NCBI RefSeq assembly: GCF_000379965.1
Contig: NZ_KB904327.1
Location: forward strand, 707,405-771,404
DNA from: Hoylesella nanceiensis DSM 19126 = JCM 15639
GTDB lineage: Bacteria; Bacteroidota; Bacteroidia; Bacteroidales; Bacteroidaceae
DNA length: 64,000 nucleotides
Direction of reading: 5' to 3'
The translations under genes and the position numbers were made by a program. Numbering within the stretch: position 1 is the stretch's first letter; every line of letters starts with the position of its first letter. The notes below the pieces were generated by a model. It saw only the letters and a list, made by a program, of their open reading frames with translations. It was not told the origin of the DNA and did not search any database. Below, piece by piece: positions 48,391-59,052 of the stretch.

Positions 48391-49872
48391 ATGCAAAAAA
48401 CAAAACAACCTTTATTGGTGAAAATTTGGTTAACTACTTTTCTATTAACCATCTATTGCATCTCCGCATGCAAAAATGAGTCAGACAACACTGACATAGA
48501 AAACTACAATCCGACACAATCTGTTAGTATTACAGACTTTATCCCAAAGAAAGGAGGAGCTGGTCAAAAGTTAGTTGTGTATGGTACTAATTTTGGAAAT
48601 GATACAGCAAATGTTCAAGTAAGTATTGGTGGTAAACGGGCAATACTTCTTAATACAAAGAACAATTGCTTATATTGTCTTGTTCCAAGTGGAGGTTATT
48701 CTGGAGAAATTGATATAACTATTGGACATAAAACAGGGCAAATACAACATGCGCAGGCTTCAGAGAAGTTCAATTATGAACGTAAAATGATTGTTGGCAC
48801 ATTGTGTGGAACACGTAATCAATTTGATGATCAAGGTTGGCACGATGGTCCTTTCAGCACTGCTACAGGCTTTTCAGGTGAAGGCTGCCTTACATTTGAT
48901 CCTCAAAATGAGGATATTTTATATATTGTCTATGATGAGAATGCACATGGAATACAAGCCTTAGATCTTAAAAGACAAGAGATAAGAACAGTTTTATCGA
49001 TGTCGAAATTCGACAATCATAGATTACGTTCTATTGATTTTACTAAGGATGGACAATATATGCTTGTAACAACCGACCGAGATGATAGGCAACTACAAAG
49101 TCCTAGTGTATGGATTGTAAAACGTAATGTAGATGGGTCTTTTTCAGATAACTCAAATTCACAAATACTTGCGGCATATAAACAATGTAATGGAGCTGCA
49201 ATTCATCCTATAAACGGAGAGCTTTACTTCAACAGTTATGAACGTGGACAAGTTTTTCGCTTAGACATGAATAAGTATTTTGAAACTCTTGAAAACGAAG
49301 AAACCTGGTATCCTAATTGGACTGATGGCAATTTTAAAGAACTTTTCACAATTCAAGATGTTAGTTGGGAATTTAAAATATTTATCCATCCTACGGGGAA
49401 ATATTGCTACATTGTAGTGATTAATAAGCATTATATTCTCCGTTCTGATTATAATGAAAAGACAAAGAGCTTTGCCCCACCATATGTTGTGGCAGGACAA
49501 GCACGAAATGCAAACTGGATTGATGGTGTTGGCACAGGTGCACGTATCAGTAGACCCTATCAAGGGTGCTTTGTAAAAAACGAAACTTACGCTGCCGAAA
49601 ACCGAGACGATGTTTATGATTTCTATTTCTGCGACAACTGGAATCATTGTATAAGATATCTCACACCTGATGGCATTGTAAGAACTTATGCAGGACGTGG
49701 AACTTCTTCTCAAGCTGGCGATGGAAACAGTTGGGGTTCTGAAGATGGAGATCTTCGAGAAACAGCTCGTTTTAATAGTCCTACAGGTATTGCGTATAGC
49801 GAAAAATACAAATCTTTCTATATTCTTGATACAAGAAGTCGCAAGATACGTATAATTTCAAAAGAAAAATAA
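48391..49872 (+). CDS. TIG/beta-propeller surface lipoprotein of the utilisation locus
   Basis: A 493-residue lipoprotein: the signal peptide ends in CISAC with the lipidated Cys near residue 27. Residues about 40-120 form an IPT/TIG domain (FIPKKGGAGQKLVVYGTNFG). The rest has NHL-like propeller repeats, ending with TYAGRGTSS and RFNSPTGIAYSEKYKSFYILD. Such proteins sit on the cell surface in SusCD loci and may bind glycan. It is unusual that this gene comes before susC rather than after susD. The susC-like gene follows after 23 bases. Confidence 0.85.
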   Translation: MQKTKQPLLVKIWLTTFLLTIYCISACKNESDNTDIENYNPTQSVSITDFIPKKGGAGQKLVVYGTNFGNDTANVQVSIGGKRAILLNTKNNCLYCLVPSGGYSGEIDITIGHKTGQIQHAQASEKFNYERKMIVGTLCGTRNQFDDQGWHDGPFSTATGFSGEGCLTFDPQNEDILYIVYDENAHGIQALDLKRQEIRTVLSMSKFDNHRLRSIDFTKDGQYMLVTTDRDDRQLQSPSVWIVKRNVDGSFSDNSNSQILAAYKQCNGAAIHPINGELYFNSYERGQVFRLDMNKYFETLENEETWYPNWTDGNFKELFTIQDVSWEFKIFIHPTGKYCYIVVINKHYILRSDYNEKTKSFAPPYVVAGQARNANWIDGVGTGARISRPYQGCFVKNETYAAENRDDVYDFYFCDNWNHCIRYLTPDGIVRTYAGRGTSSQAGDGNSWGSEDGDLRETARFNSPTGIAYSEKYKSFYILDTRSRKIRIISKEK

Positions 49873-49895
49873 ATCTACAACACAACCTTAAAACA

Positions 49896-52800
49896 ATGAA
49901 AAAGCTATTTATTATATTCATAATGTCTTGCTGCATGCCATTAATAGCTATGGCTCAAGACCAACTAGATATAACAGGTTCGATTACCGATAATAAAGGA
50001 GAGCCTCTTATTGGAGTTAGTATAACTGTGAAAGACGAGAAAGGTTTAGGAACTATATCAAATATTAATGGTAAATACTCCATAAAAATACAACAATATC
50101 AAACATTAGTTTTCTCGTATATAGGTTTTAAAACCGTAAGTATTTTGGTGAAAGGAGATACTAAAATTATCAACATTAAAATGCAAGAAGAAAAAATAAA
50201 TGCTGTTGATGAAGTTGTTGTAACAGGACTTGGCAAACAAAAGAAACTAACAATAACAGGAGCTATCACGAATGTTGATGTTGATAAACTAAGAAAATAT
50301 CCAACATCCAACTTCACTAATGCTCTAGCAGGCAATGTCCCTGGAATCATTACTATGCAGTCTTCTGGACAACCTGGTAAAAATACATCACGTTTCTGGG
50401 TTCGAGGTATATCTACTTTTGGTGCAAGTAGCGATGCAATGATACTAGTCGATGGTTTTGAACGCCCTAATATTGACGATTTAAATATTGAAGATATTGA
50501 GAGCTTTTCTGTTCTTAAAGATGCATCTGCAACAGCTATTTATGGTTCTAAAGGTGCTAACGGGGTCATTTTAATTACCACTAAGCATGGTAAAGCAGGA
50601 AAAATAAATATTACTGCAAAGGGGGAAACTTCTTATAACACAAGAACTATCACCCCTAAATTTGTCGATGCATACAATTATGCAACTCTCCTTAATGAGG
50701 CACGCATAACTCGAAACCTTGCTCCACAATATCAACCTGAAGAATTGGAATTGATAAAATCTGGCTTAGACCCTGACTTTTATCCTAACGTTGATTGGAC
50801 TAATCTTCTTCTAAAAGATGGTGCTATTAGTTATCGTGCAGATATAAATTTAAATGGTGGCGGTAATACTGCACGATACTTCGCTTCTCTTGCCTATGTT
50901 GAAGATCAAGGAATGTATAACACAGACGAAACATTACGAAAAAAATACAATACAAATGCCAATTATAAACGTTGGAATTATAGAATGAACCTGGATATTG
51001 ATATCACTCCAACTACTATTCTTAAGCTAGGAATATCTGGAAATTTAAATAAACGCAATAGTCCAGGACTTGGAGATCAGTATGTCTGGGGAGAATTATT
51101 CGGTTTTAATGCCCTAAGTTCACCTGTGCGTTATTCTAATGGTTATATCCCTGCCTACGGACGCAATACTTACCAAATGAATCCTTGGGTTTCTGCTACA
51201 CAAACAGGATATAATCAAGAATGGAATAATAATATACAAACAAATATAACGATAGAACAACAACTTGATTTCCTTACTAAAGGACTTACATTTACGGGAA
51301 GATTTGGTTACGACACTTACAATAGTAACTACATTCACCATCGCCTTTGGCCTGCTATGTATCGAGCTAATAGCAGAGATGCTCTTGGAAATATCGTTTG
51401 GGATAAATTCTTTGAAGAATCACCTATGACACAATCATCTGGAGGAGATGGTTCCCGTCGTGAATTTTTAGAAACATTACTACGCTGGAATCGCACTTTT
51501 TCTAACGTCCATAATGTTGGTGCAACTACCCGTTTCACTCAAGATGAATATATTCAAACACAAAACTTAGGTTCTGATATTAAGAATTCAGTTAGTAGAA
51601 AGAATCGAAGTGTTGCAGGACAAATCACCTATAATTATGCATTGCGATACTTTGTTGATTTTAACTTTGGATATAATGGTTCTGAAAACTTTGCAGATCA
51701 TCACCGATATGGTTTCTTCCCTGCTTTCTCTTTGGCATGGAATATTGCTGAGGAATCTTTTATTAAGAAGGCTTTACCCTTTATCAACATGTGTAAATTA
51801 CGCTATTCGTGGGGTAAAGTAGGAAATGATAATACAGGAGCAGCACATCGCTTTCCTTATTTATACACCCTTGATTTTACTAATGACGGATATCGTTGGG
51901 GATCAAATTTAACAAGTGGCATTACAACGGGAATGCATTACACACAAGTTGCATCTCCCAATGTTACATGGGAAGTAGCTAAAAAGAATGATATTGGTTT
52001 TGATCTCGTTGCATTCAACAATCGATTCTCTATAACTTTTGATTATTTCCACGAAAAACGAACTGGTATTTTCATGCATCGTAGATTCCTTCCAGATATT
52101 ATAGGACTAGAAAGTAATCCTTGGGCAAATGTTGGTGCCGTTCGTTCTAAAGGCTTTGATGGTAATTTCCAATACAAAGACCATCTCGGAAACGTAAATT
52201 GGACAATCAGAGGAAATATTACTTACAATAAAAATACTATATTAGAACGTGATGAAGAAAACAATGTTTATCCCTATCAATACGAGAAAGGATACCGCAT
52301 TGGGCAACAAAGAGGCTTAATTGATCTTGGTCTTTTTAAAGATTATAACGACATTCGTAATTCACCAAAACAAATTTGGGGTAAAGTACAACCCGGTGAT
52401 ATAAAATACAAGGATATCAATGGTGATGGAGTTATTGATAATGGCGACCGTGTTGCCATAGGGGCAACCAATATACCTAATCTAATTTATGGCTTAGGTG
52501 CATCTTTTAGTTGGAAAGGTTTCGATTTTAATTTCCATTTTCAAGGTGCAGGTAAATATACATTCCGCTTAAGTGGAAAAACTGTTTATGCCTTTAGTGA
52601 AGGTAGATGGGGAAACATTCTCAAAGATATGACGAATAATAGATGGATTTCAGCTGACATTTCAGGTTCAAAAGAAACTGAAAACATTAATGCTACCTAT
52701 CCTCGTTTAAGCTATGGAACTAATCATAACAACCAGCAACCCTCTACATTCTGGTTAAGAGATGGACGTTATCTACGTCTAAAAAATATCGATATAGGTT

Positions 52801-52982
52801 ATAGTCTTCCCAAACAATTACTTAGTTCACTTCACCTTGAGAATGTTCGCTTCTATATTTCTGGACAAAATCTTATTACTTGGTCGAGTTTTAAGCTATG
52901 GGATCCAGAACTTGGTAGTAGCGAAGGCGAGGCTTATCCTATAACAAAATCAGTGACTGCTGGTGTTCAAGTTAGTTTATAA
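49896..52982 (+). CDS. SusC-like TonB-dependent outer-membrane transporter
   Basis: A 1028-residue outer-membrane protein. After the signal peptide comes a carboxypeptidase-regulatory-like domain (about 25-105, with GSITDNKGEPLIGVSITVK), then the plug (VVVTGLGKQKK, VRGISTFG, DASATAIYGSKGANGVILIT) and the large beta-barrel ending in GVQVSL with a terminal hydrophobic residue. SusC proteins import oligosaccharides using TonB energy together with SusD. The downstream susD-like gene follows after 18 bases. Confidence 0.96.
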   Translation: MKKLFIIFIMSCCMPLIAMAQDQLDITGSITDNKGEPLIGVSITVKDEKGLGTISNINGKYSIKIQQYQTLVFSYIGFKTVSILVKGDTKIINIKMQEEKINAVDEVVVTGLGKQKKLTITGAITNVDVDKLRKYPTSNFTNALAGNVPGIITMQSSGQPGKNTSRFWVRGISTFGASSDAMILVDGFERPNIDDLNIEDIESFSVLKDASATAIYGSKGANGVILITTKHGKAGKINITAKGETSYNTRTITPKFVDAYNYATLLNEARITRNLAPQYQPEELELIKSGLDPDFYPNVDWTNLLLKDGAISYRADINLNGGGNTARYFASLAYVEDQGMYNTDETLRKKYNTNANYKRWNYRMNLDIDITPTTILKLGISGNLNKRNSPGLGDQYVWGELFGFNALSSPVRYSNGYIPAYGRNTYQMNPWVSATQTGYNQEWNNNIQTNITIEQQLDFLTKGLTFTGRFGYDTYNSNYIHHRLWPAMYRANSRDALGNIVWDKFFEESPMTQSSGGDGSRREFLETLLRWNRTFSNVHNVGATTRFTQDEYIQTQNLGSDIKNSVSRKNRSVAGQITYNYALRYFVDFNFGYNGSENFADHHRYGFFPAFSLAWNIAEESFIKKALPFINMCKLRYSWGKVGNDNTGAAHRFPYLYTLDFTNDGYRWGSNLTSGITTGMHYTQVASPNVTWEVAKKNDIGFDLVAFNNRFSITFDYFHEKRTGIFMHRRFLPDIIGLESNPWANVGAVRSKGFDGNFQYKDHLGNVNWTIRGNITYNKNTILERDEENNVYPYQYEKGYRIGQQRGLIDLGLFKDYNDIRNSPKQIWGKVQPGDIKYKDINGDGVIDNGDRVAIGATNIPNLIYGLGASFSWKGFDFNFHFQGAGKYTFRLSGKTVYAFSEGRWGNILKDMTNNRWISADISGSKETENINATYPRLSYGTNHNNQQPSTFWLRDGRYLRLKNIDIGYSLPKQLLSSLHLENVRFYISGQNLITWSSFKLWDPELGSSEGEAYPITKSVTAGVQVSL

Positions 52983-53000
52983 CCACATTATTTACAAATT

Positions 53001-55073
53001 ATGAAAAAGAAAAATATTATCCTCATATCAGTATTTCTTGGATCAGGAATTCTCTTTTCGTCGTGTAGCGATTATTTAGACTCTGACAAATATTTTGAAG
53101 ATCGAATTACCATAAATAAGGTTTTTACAAGTAAACAACGAAGTCAACAATGGTTGGCTTATGCATTTTCTTTCTTAAAGAACGAGAATGCTGATGTCGT
53201 AGGTAAAGAAAAAGAGACCAACTCTTTCACTTTTGCAGACGACATGTATTATGGTGACCGAGATGTAAACTACGATTCAAAGGAATGGAATGAACTTTCT
53301 TATAACACTTTTATGCAAGGTCAATACAATGAAGACAATTTTAACCAAGCATGGACAATGTGTTATAAAGGTATTTACCAAGCATCTGTATTTATTAATA
53401 ATATAGATATGAATACAGAAATGACAGATAAAGAGCGCTTAGACTACAAAGGACAAGCTCGTTTTGTACGTGCTTATTATTATTGGTTACTCCTCCGTAG
53501 ATACGGACCTGTTCCTATTGTTCCCAATGAAGGAATAGATTACACTCAAAGTTACGAACAAATTGCTATACCTCGCAACTCTTATGAAGAGGTTGTAGAT
53601 TATATCTCGAATGAAATGATACAAGCGGCTAAAGAAATCCAGTACACAAAACGTGACGGAGAAAATTGTGCTCGCCCTACAAAAGGTGCCTGTCTTGCAA
53701 CTCGTGCTCTTGCTCTTATCTATTCAGCTAGTCCTTTAGCTAATGGAAACAATGATACTTATGCAAAATCATTAGTGGATGATAAAGGAAAAGCATTATT
53801 AAATTCAACTTATAAAGAAGAAAAATGGGCAAAAGCAGCTGCCGCTTGTAAGGATGTTATGGAACTTGGGGTTTATGATCTCTATCACGCTTCATTCAAT
53901 ACGACCGAAGCTGTAGGAGATCCCAAAACAATAGTTCCAGCTGATTCGACTTGCATTTTCGCTCAAAACACCTGGCCTAAAGGTTGGAAAGACATCGATC
54001 CATTTAAATCTTATCGTGTTTTATTTAGTGGTGATATAGCTCCTGAAGATAATACAGAGCTTATTTTTTCTCGAATTGATCAAAATGCGACAGAAATTAA
54101 TCATAGCATGAAATCATTTGCACGCCATTCTATGCCCCGAGATTTTGGCGGATGGAACACACATGGCTTAACACAAAAGATGGTCGATGCCTATTATATG
54201 AATGATGGTAGCGATTGTCCAGGTAAAGATCGGGAACTAAATGGAGGAAATGGAACTGAGCGCTTAACAGGCTTTACAACATTACAGGATTATCGACAGG
54301 GAAAATACAAACCTTTAGCTGCAAATGTATCTCTCCAATACGCTAATAGAGAGCCACGTTTTTATGCTTCTGTTGGTTACAATGGATCGGTTTGGGAATA
54401 CCTTGGTGACCCTGAGCCTACACATCATAACAGACAAACATTCTATTATCGAGGTAGTGGTAACGGCTATAATAATTCTCAGTTCTATCTTCGTACTGGT
54501 ATTAGTGTAAAGAAATATGTAAATCAAACAGATGTTCCCGACAGAGAGGATTATCGAAATATTAAAGATAAAGCAGAACCAGCTATTAGATACGCTGATA
54601 TCCTTTTGCTTTATGCAGAAGCTCTTAATGAGCTTGAGGGAACTTATTCTATTGCTTCATGGGATAAGAACACAACTTACACTATTCAAAGGAACATTGA
54701 AGAAATACAAAAGGGAATTCACCCTATACGTATTCGTGGTGGTGTACCTGATTATGACGCCCAGATTTATTCAAATAAGAATCTATTAAGAGATAAAATA
54801 AAACGTGAACGTATGATCGAATTCATGGGCGAAGGAAAAAGATACTTTGATTTACGCCGTTGGAAAGATGCTCCCAAAGAACTGAATCAACAAATTTATG
54901 GTTGTAATATCATGATGGATGCAAATCATAAAAGTGAGTTTCATCAAATTATCCCCATAAATAATTTACGTATGACGTTCTCTGATCGGATGTATTTTTG
55001 GCCAATACGCCATAGTGAACTAAAACATAACTCACGTCTTACTCAAAATCCTGGATGGACCTACAACGATTAA
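53001..55073 (+). CDS. SusD-like glycan-binding lipoprotein (RagB/SusD family)
   Basis: A 690-residue lipoprotein with lipobox FSSC (Cys22) and the helical SusD fold: GQARFVRAYYYWLLLRRYGPVP near residue 155 and the C-terminal RDKIKRERMIEFMGEGKRYFDLRRW and FWPIRHSELKHN are family hallmarks. It forms the lid of the SusC transporter and captures oligosaccharides at the cell surface. At 690 residues it is long for the family (often 500-600), with insertions in the central part. Confidence 0.95.
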   Translation: MKKKNIILISVFLGSGILFSSCSDYLDSDKYFEDRITINKVFTSKQRSQQWLAYAFSFLKNENADVVGKEKETNSFTFADDMYYGDRDVNYDSKEWNELSYNTFMQGQYNEDNFNQAWTMCYKGIYQASVFINNIDMNTEMTDKERLDYKGQARFVRAYYYWLLLRRYGPVPIVPNEGIDYTQSYEQIAIPRNSYEEVVDYISNEMIQAAKEIQYTKRDGENCARPTKGACLATRALALIYSASPLANGNNDTYAKSLVDDKGKALLNSTYKEEKWAKAAAACKDVMELGVYDLYHASFNTTEAVGDPKTIVPADSTCIFAQNTWPKGWKDIDPFKSYRVLFSGDIAPEDNTELIFSRIDQNATEINHSMKSFARHSMPRDFGGWNTHGLTQKMVDAYYMNDGSDCPGKDRELNGGNGTERLTGFTTLQDYRQGKYKPLAANVSLQYANREPRFYASVGYNGSVWEYLGDPEPTHHNRQTFYYRGSGNGYNNSQFYLRTGISVKKYVNQTDVPDREDYRNIKDKAEPAIRYADILLLYAEALNELEGTYSIASWDKNTTYTIQRNIEEIQKGIHPIRIRGGVPDYDAQIYSNKNLLRDKIKRERMIEFMGEGKRYFDLRRWKDAPKELNQQIYGCNIMMDANHKSEFHQIIPINNLRMTFSDRMYFWPIRHSELKHNSRLTQNPGWTYND

Positions 55074-55097
55074 AAACTCTTTAAATTTTAAATCAAT

Positions 55098-56120
55098 ATG
55101 AAATCAAGATATATTATAAGATTAATAACCTTACTTCTTTGTTATGTTTTTATATTAACTTCCTGCAATGATGAATGGAAAGAAGAACAATATAAACAAT
55201 ATATCAGCTTCCGAGCTCCTCTCGGAGAGTTGGGAGTAACCGATGTATATATTCCATACAGCAGAAGAAATCCTGATAAAACATTTGTAAAAGGAAGCGG
55301 TTTATCGTCTTACCAATTGCCAATTATTGTCAGTGGTTCTACAACTAACGACAAAGATATCACTGTACACATTGCCCACGACAGCGATACTCTCAAGGTT
55401 CTTAATGAAGCACGTTTTCTTCAGCAGTCTAAATTATGGTATACTGATATCAAAGATTATACTACAATTCCAGAGAATATTAAGATTCTAGCTAAGGAAA
55501 ACATAGGATTAGCTAACATTGAATTTAATTTCAATGGTATAGACATGAGTCATAAATGGTTACTTCCACTGACTATTGTAGATGGAGCCACATATAATTA
55601 TACTGCACATCCTCGCAAAAACTATGCTAAAGCTTTACTTCGAATATTCCCTTTCAACGATTATTCGGGTGATTACTCTGGAAGTACTCTAAAGATTTTC
55701 GTAACTGGAGAAGAGGCTAATGCTACTGCAAAATCAATTATTCGGAGCTATGTTGTAGATGAAAATACGATTTTCTTCTACGCTGGCGATGTCGATGAAA
55801 ATCGTACAGATCGTGCTATGTATAAAATTTATGCAAAATTTAATGGAGTAAAAGAAGGTACTGTTGATCTTTATACAGATAATCCAAATCTAAAATTTAA
55901 AGTAAATAAGCAGGCCTCTTTCCATATTATCGAGCAAAAAGATGATGTCAGGCCCTATCTAAAGCATCGTTATGTTATTATTAACAACATCAATTATAAC
56001 TATGTTGATTATACATCTTCACCAGGTTCTGAATTCAAATGGTCTGTAAATGGAACACTTACCCTAGAAAGACAAATAAATACTCAGATACCAGATGAAG
56101 ATCAAGCTATAGAATGGTAA
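55098..56120 (+). CDS. DUF1735/DUF4361-type surface lipoprotein (SGBP-like)
   Basis: A 340-residue lipoprotein with lipobox LTSC (Cys near 23), followed by sequence like the BT_3987-type DUF1735 domain (YISFRAPLGELGVTDVYIPYS, then LPLTIVDGATYNYT) and a C-terminal lipocalin-like or DUF4361/DUF4973 half with FNDYSGDYSGSTLKIFV. Such proteins close SusCD operons and probably act as surface glycan-binding proteins. The gene follows susD by 24 bases and precedes the operon terminator. The domain names are assigned by pattern. Confidence 0.78.
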   Translation: MKSRYIIRLITLLLCYVFILTSCNDEWKEEQYKQYISFRAPLGELGVTDVYIPYSRRNPDKTFVKGSGLSSYQLPIIVSGSTTNDKDITVHIAHDSDTLKVLNEARFLQQSKLWYTDIKDYTTIPENIKILAKENIGLANIEFNFNGIDMSHKWLLPLTIVDGATYNYTAHPRKNYAKALLRIFPFNDYSGDYSGSTLKIFVTGEEANATAKSIIRSYVVDENTIFFYAGDVDENRTDRAMYKIYAKFNGVKEGTVDLYTDNPNLKFKVNKQASFHIIEQKDDVRPYLKHRYVIINNINYNYVDYTSSPGSEFKWSVNGTLTLERQINTQIPDEDQAIEW

Positions 56121-56178
56121 AAGATTATGTAAGTCTTTTACGAACTAAACAATTCTGAAAAAGCATTTCACACAAGAT

Positions 56179-56225
56179 ATTAGGTCATAGTAACGAGTTG
56201 ATTACTATGGCCTAATTCTTTTTAT
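56179..56225 (+). terminator. Terminator of the TIG-SusCD operon
   Basis: ATTAGGTCATAGTAA (56179-56193) and TTACTATGGCCTAAT (56202-56216) pair at 14 of 15 positions around an 8-base loop, followed by TCTTTTTAT. Confidence 0.88.
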
Positions 56226-56466
56226 AAAGGCTATAACACATTTTTTTTCACACTTGTATACTTATAAATATACTCAAGCTGCCTTCTGAGAATTCATCGA
56301 ACCCCTTCTCGTCTATAATATTTGAGACATGATCATTTATTGTTTCCTTTTATTTGTGATTTATTTTCTCTCTTAAGTAACACAAGAAAAACTTCTTTAA
56401 AGGCGAGCTAAGTTAGATTTTCACAAGGAACAGCGACCGAAATTTTCATTCATTTTATTCTAAGAA

Positions 56467-56499
56467 TTGGTTCATTTCAAATGAAAACAATTAACTTTG
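56467..56499 (+). promoter_or_regulatory. Promoter of the RelA/SpoT-type hydrolase gene
   Basis: TTGG (56467-56470) is followed after 21 bases by TAACTTTG (56492-56499). The spacer contains the near-palindrome TTCATTTCAAATGAA (arms of seven bases), a possible operator. The gene starts 75 bases further on. The rest of the 454-base gap 56121-56574 holds the operon terminator and nothing else recognised. Confidence 0.5.
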
Positions 56500-56574
56500 T
56501 AAACAAACAGCTAAACAACTACTGAAAGAAAACGAAAACAAGACACAAAAATCATTTTATTTTAGAATTATCTT

Positions 56575-57024
56575 ATGGCACAAACAGAAATACTCTCAAA
56601 CAATATGCTTCTAAAAAAAGCATTAGACATCGCTACCAATGCTCATAAAGAGCAGACTGACAAAGCTGGAAAACCTTATATTTTGCACCCCATTAGGGTT
56701 TCTGAAAGATGTAACACAGTCGAAGAAAAAATTGTTGCACTACTTCATGACGTTATTGAAGACACAGAAATAACACCAACAATTTTGCTTTCTGAAGGAT
56801 TTCCTGAGCATATTGTCGAAGCCATTCTTTCAGTTACCAAGCAAGAAAATGAGCATTATGATGACTTTGTTAAAAGATGCAGCGCAAATAGCATCGGAAA
56901 GGCTGTAAAAATACATGATTTGGAAGACAATATGGACATCACTCGTCTTAAAGAACTTTCCGAAAATGATTTAGAGCGACTAAATAAATACCTCAAAGCT
57001 TATTATTATCTCAAAGGAGAATAG
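56575..57024 (+). CDS. Small RelA/SpoT-type HD hydrolase
   Basis: A 149-residue protein consisting of just one HD-type hydrolase domain. It shows the metal-binding pattern of ppGpp hydrolases: the first His in YILHPIRVSE, the HD pair in VALLHDVIEDTE and the later Asp in VKIHDLEDNMDITR. No synthetase or regulatory domain is present, so it fits the small alarmone hydrolase or related guanosine polyphosphate pyrophosphohydrolase group. It might lower ppGpp or related nucleotides. It stands as the first gene of an accessory stretch with immunity-like genes. Confidence 0.82.
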   Translation: MAQTEILSNNMLLKKALDIATNAHKEQTDKAGKPYILHPIRVSERCNTVEEKIVALLHDVIEDTEITPTILLSEGFPEHIVEAILSVTKQENEHYDDFVKRCSANSIGKAVKIHDLEDNMDITRLKELSENDLERLNKYLKAYYYLKGE

Positions 57025-57597
57025 TAGGCTTTGTGCAGTTGATGAACGCTAATGCCTTTCTTCGTTTCGTCTGAAATAGCATAATTAGCCTTGCTTTATT
57101 GGCGCTCTATTCCGTTGAATGATAGACTTTCTTCTACCTCTATCATATATTTCTATAAGTAGCGAGATATGTCTTACATTCTAACTAAAAATTGTACGCC
57201 TGCATCTCATTATCATTAAATCCCCTGATGTTATAATAAAGTTGAGAAGTAATTCTACTAAGCGATTGTAACAAACAACTTTAGGAAGCTGATAGCAAAT
57301 ATGCTTGCATGGTTTTTCGAAATAGAAAACCTTAAAATAGCGAAAAACAGAATAGTGAAATTACGCTAATATTTTCTCTTATCAGTAGTTTTTAAGTCTA
57401 TACTTTAATCTCATTACATTAAAAACTTACAGAAATCATCTTCCATTCCAAATATTTCTGTAACTTTGTTCTCGGTGATTATCACGTTTTTTGATTGTAA
57501 TTATTTGTATATTAACCCCTTAAAGATTCATTCAAATTCATGCTTCACCAAATTTACAATCACTTATAATTCATTGAACTCACGCTGAATAGAAAAA
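57025..57597. other. Intergenic region with a -7 element
   Basis: The 573 bases show no convincing gene on either strand. TAACTTTG at 57471-57478 could be the -7 element for the Imm26-like gene (leader about 110 bases). A small inverted repeat GTTTTTCG/CGAAAAAC lies around 57310-57350. Confidence 0.45.
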
Positions 57598-58764
57598 ATG
57601 ATGGAGACAGAAAACAGAAACCACAATATAATAAAGATCATATTGCGAAATGAGGATAGAAAATATCTAGGACTTACGCCAATAGAAGACCATTGGGAAA
57701 GAATGGATATAAAACATATTACCTTATTTTTTGATGGAGATATTATTCGAAAAAAGATAACGCATACTGAATTTGAATCACAGCATTTTTTGTATTTGGA
57801 AGAGGATGTGTATGTAGAAACAGCAGAAAACAGAACAATAGTTTTACCAAAGACATCAAAAGGTAAGCCAAAGAAACTAAATTATACGGCAACTACGATG
57901 TTTACACGCATTGGTATGTACTTTATGTACAACGATGGCTATATAGTAATTGCAAACTCAACGACGCAAAAGACTTTTTATTGGACAACTGTTGAGGGCA
58001 AAGAATACAAAAAGCTTTTTGACAAATGGTTTGAAACGTGGAAAAAAGAAACCACTGAAGAAGATTTAAGAGAGCTAGAAACTTTTAAAAACGAAAAGAG
58101 AAAAAAGCAAAAATATAAGGAAGGTGACATTTTTGCCTTTAAAATTGGTAGACGAAACTATGGCTTTGGAAAAATTATTATTGATGTTACAAAAAGAAGA
58201 AAGTCGGAAGAATTTCATAAAAACAAGAACTATGGCTTAGCACATCTAATGGGCCCTGCTTTAATTGTGAAGGTTTATCACAAATTGTCTGATACAAAGG
58301 ACATCGACATTGAGGAATTAAAACACTGTTCTTCGTTCCCTGGACAAGCAGTAATGGATAATCATATTTATTATAATGAAAATCCCATTATTGGAAATTT
58401 ACCTGTGTCTAATGCCGACATGAACGATGCAAATCTATCGATTAGTAAGAGTATTAGCTATGATGATTGGAATATAGCTTATCTTCAATATGGCTTGATC
58501 TATAAAGAAATACCCCTTGAAGAATATATAAAGCATGAAGAAGAACATTGGCATGCTTATAGAAATGAGGGAATAGGATTTGGCTTGTTCATAGGTGGGC
58601 TAGAGGAATGTATAAAAGAAAAATCTAATAAAAAGTTCTTTGAAAGATATACCAATGACTTAAGAGCACCTCAACATGCCAAAGATAGAGAAATCATATT
58701 TAAACTATTTGGATTAGATGCCAATTTAGACTATCAAGGAAACTTGGAGTTGTCTAAGCAATAA
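57598..58764 (+). CDS. Imm26-like protein (putative immunity protein)
   Basis: A 388-residue cytoplasmic protein, without signal peptide or membrane segment. The central part (about residues 160-300) has QKYKEGDIFAFKIGRRNYGFGKI and ends with a GLIYKEIPLEEYI segment, the pattern of the Imm26 family of predicted toxin-immunity proteins. The N-terminal 150 residues and the C-terminal part are not recognised. Two ATG codons in a row are possible starts. No toxin gene lies next to it. Function as immunity protein is inferred from the family. Confidence 0.6.
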   Translation: MMETENRNHNIIKIILRNEDRKYLGLTPIEDHWERMDIKHITLFFDGDIIRKKITHTEFESQHFLYLEEDVYVETAENRTIVLPKTSKGKPKKLNYTATTMFTRIGMYFMYNDGYIVIANSTTQKTFYWTTVEGKEYKKLFDKWFETWKKETTEEDLRELETFKNEKRKKQKYKEGDIFAFKIGRRNYGFGKIIIDVTKRRKSEEFHKNKNYGLAHLMGPALIVKVYHKLSDTKDIDIEELKHCSSFPGQAVMDNHIYYNENPIIGNLPVSNADMNDANLSISKSISYDDWNIAYLQYGLIYKEIPLEEYIKHEEEHWHAYRNEGIGFGLFIGGLEECIKEKSNKKFFERYTNDLRAPQHAKDREIIFKLFGLDANLDYQGNLELSKQ

Positions 58765-59052
58765 ATGATATTTTGAGAGAATCAGAACTATTGAGGCTAA
58801 TCCCTACTTCAATTTACTCTTCTCTCTACAAACTCCTGAGTTCTCTTGTCTTTTTAATTGACCCCATTCTGTATATTCTAATATGAAAGAAAGAAAAAAA
58901 TAAATAATGAAATTGCTCGTTGATATACTGACTTGTATAGAAGTTAATACACGACATTTAACAATGTTCTAGACATTTTTCTTGCTACATTGATAACAGC
59001 ATGTGAAGCATAAAAGAGAACATATTATCGATATTGAATCAAATAACAATTA

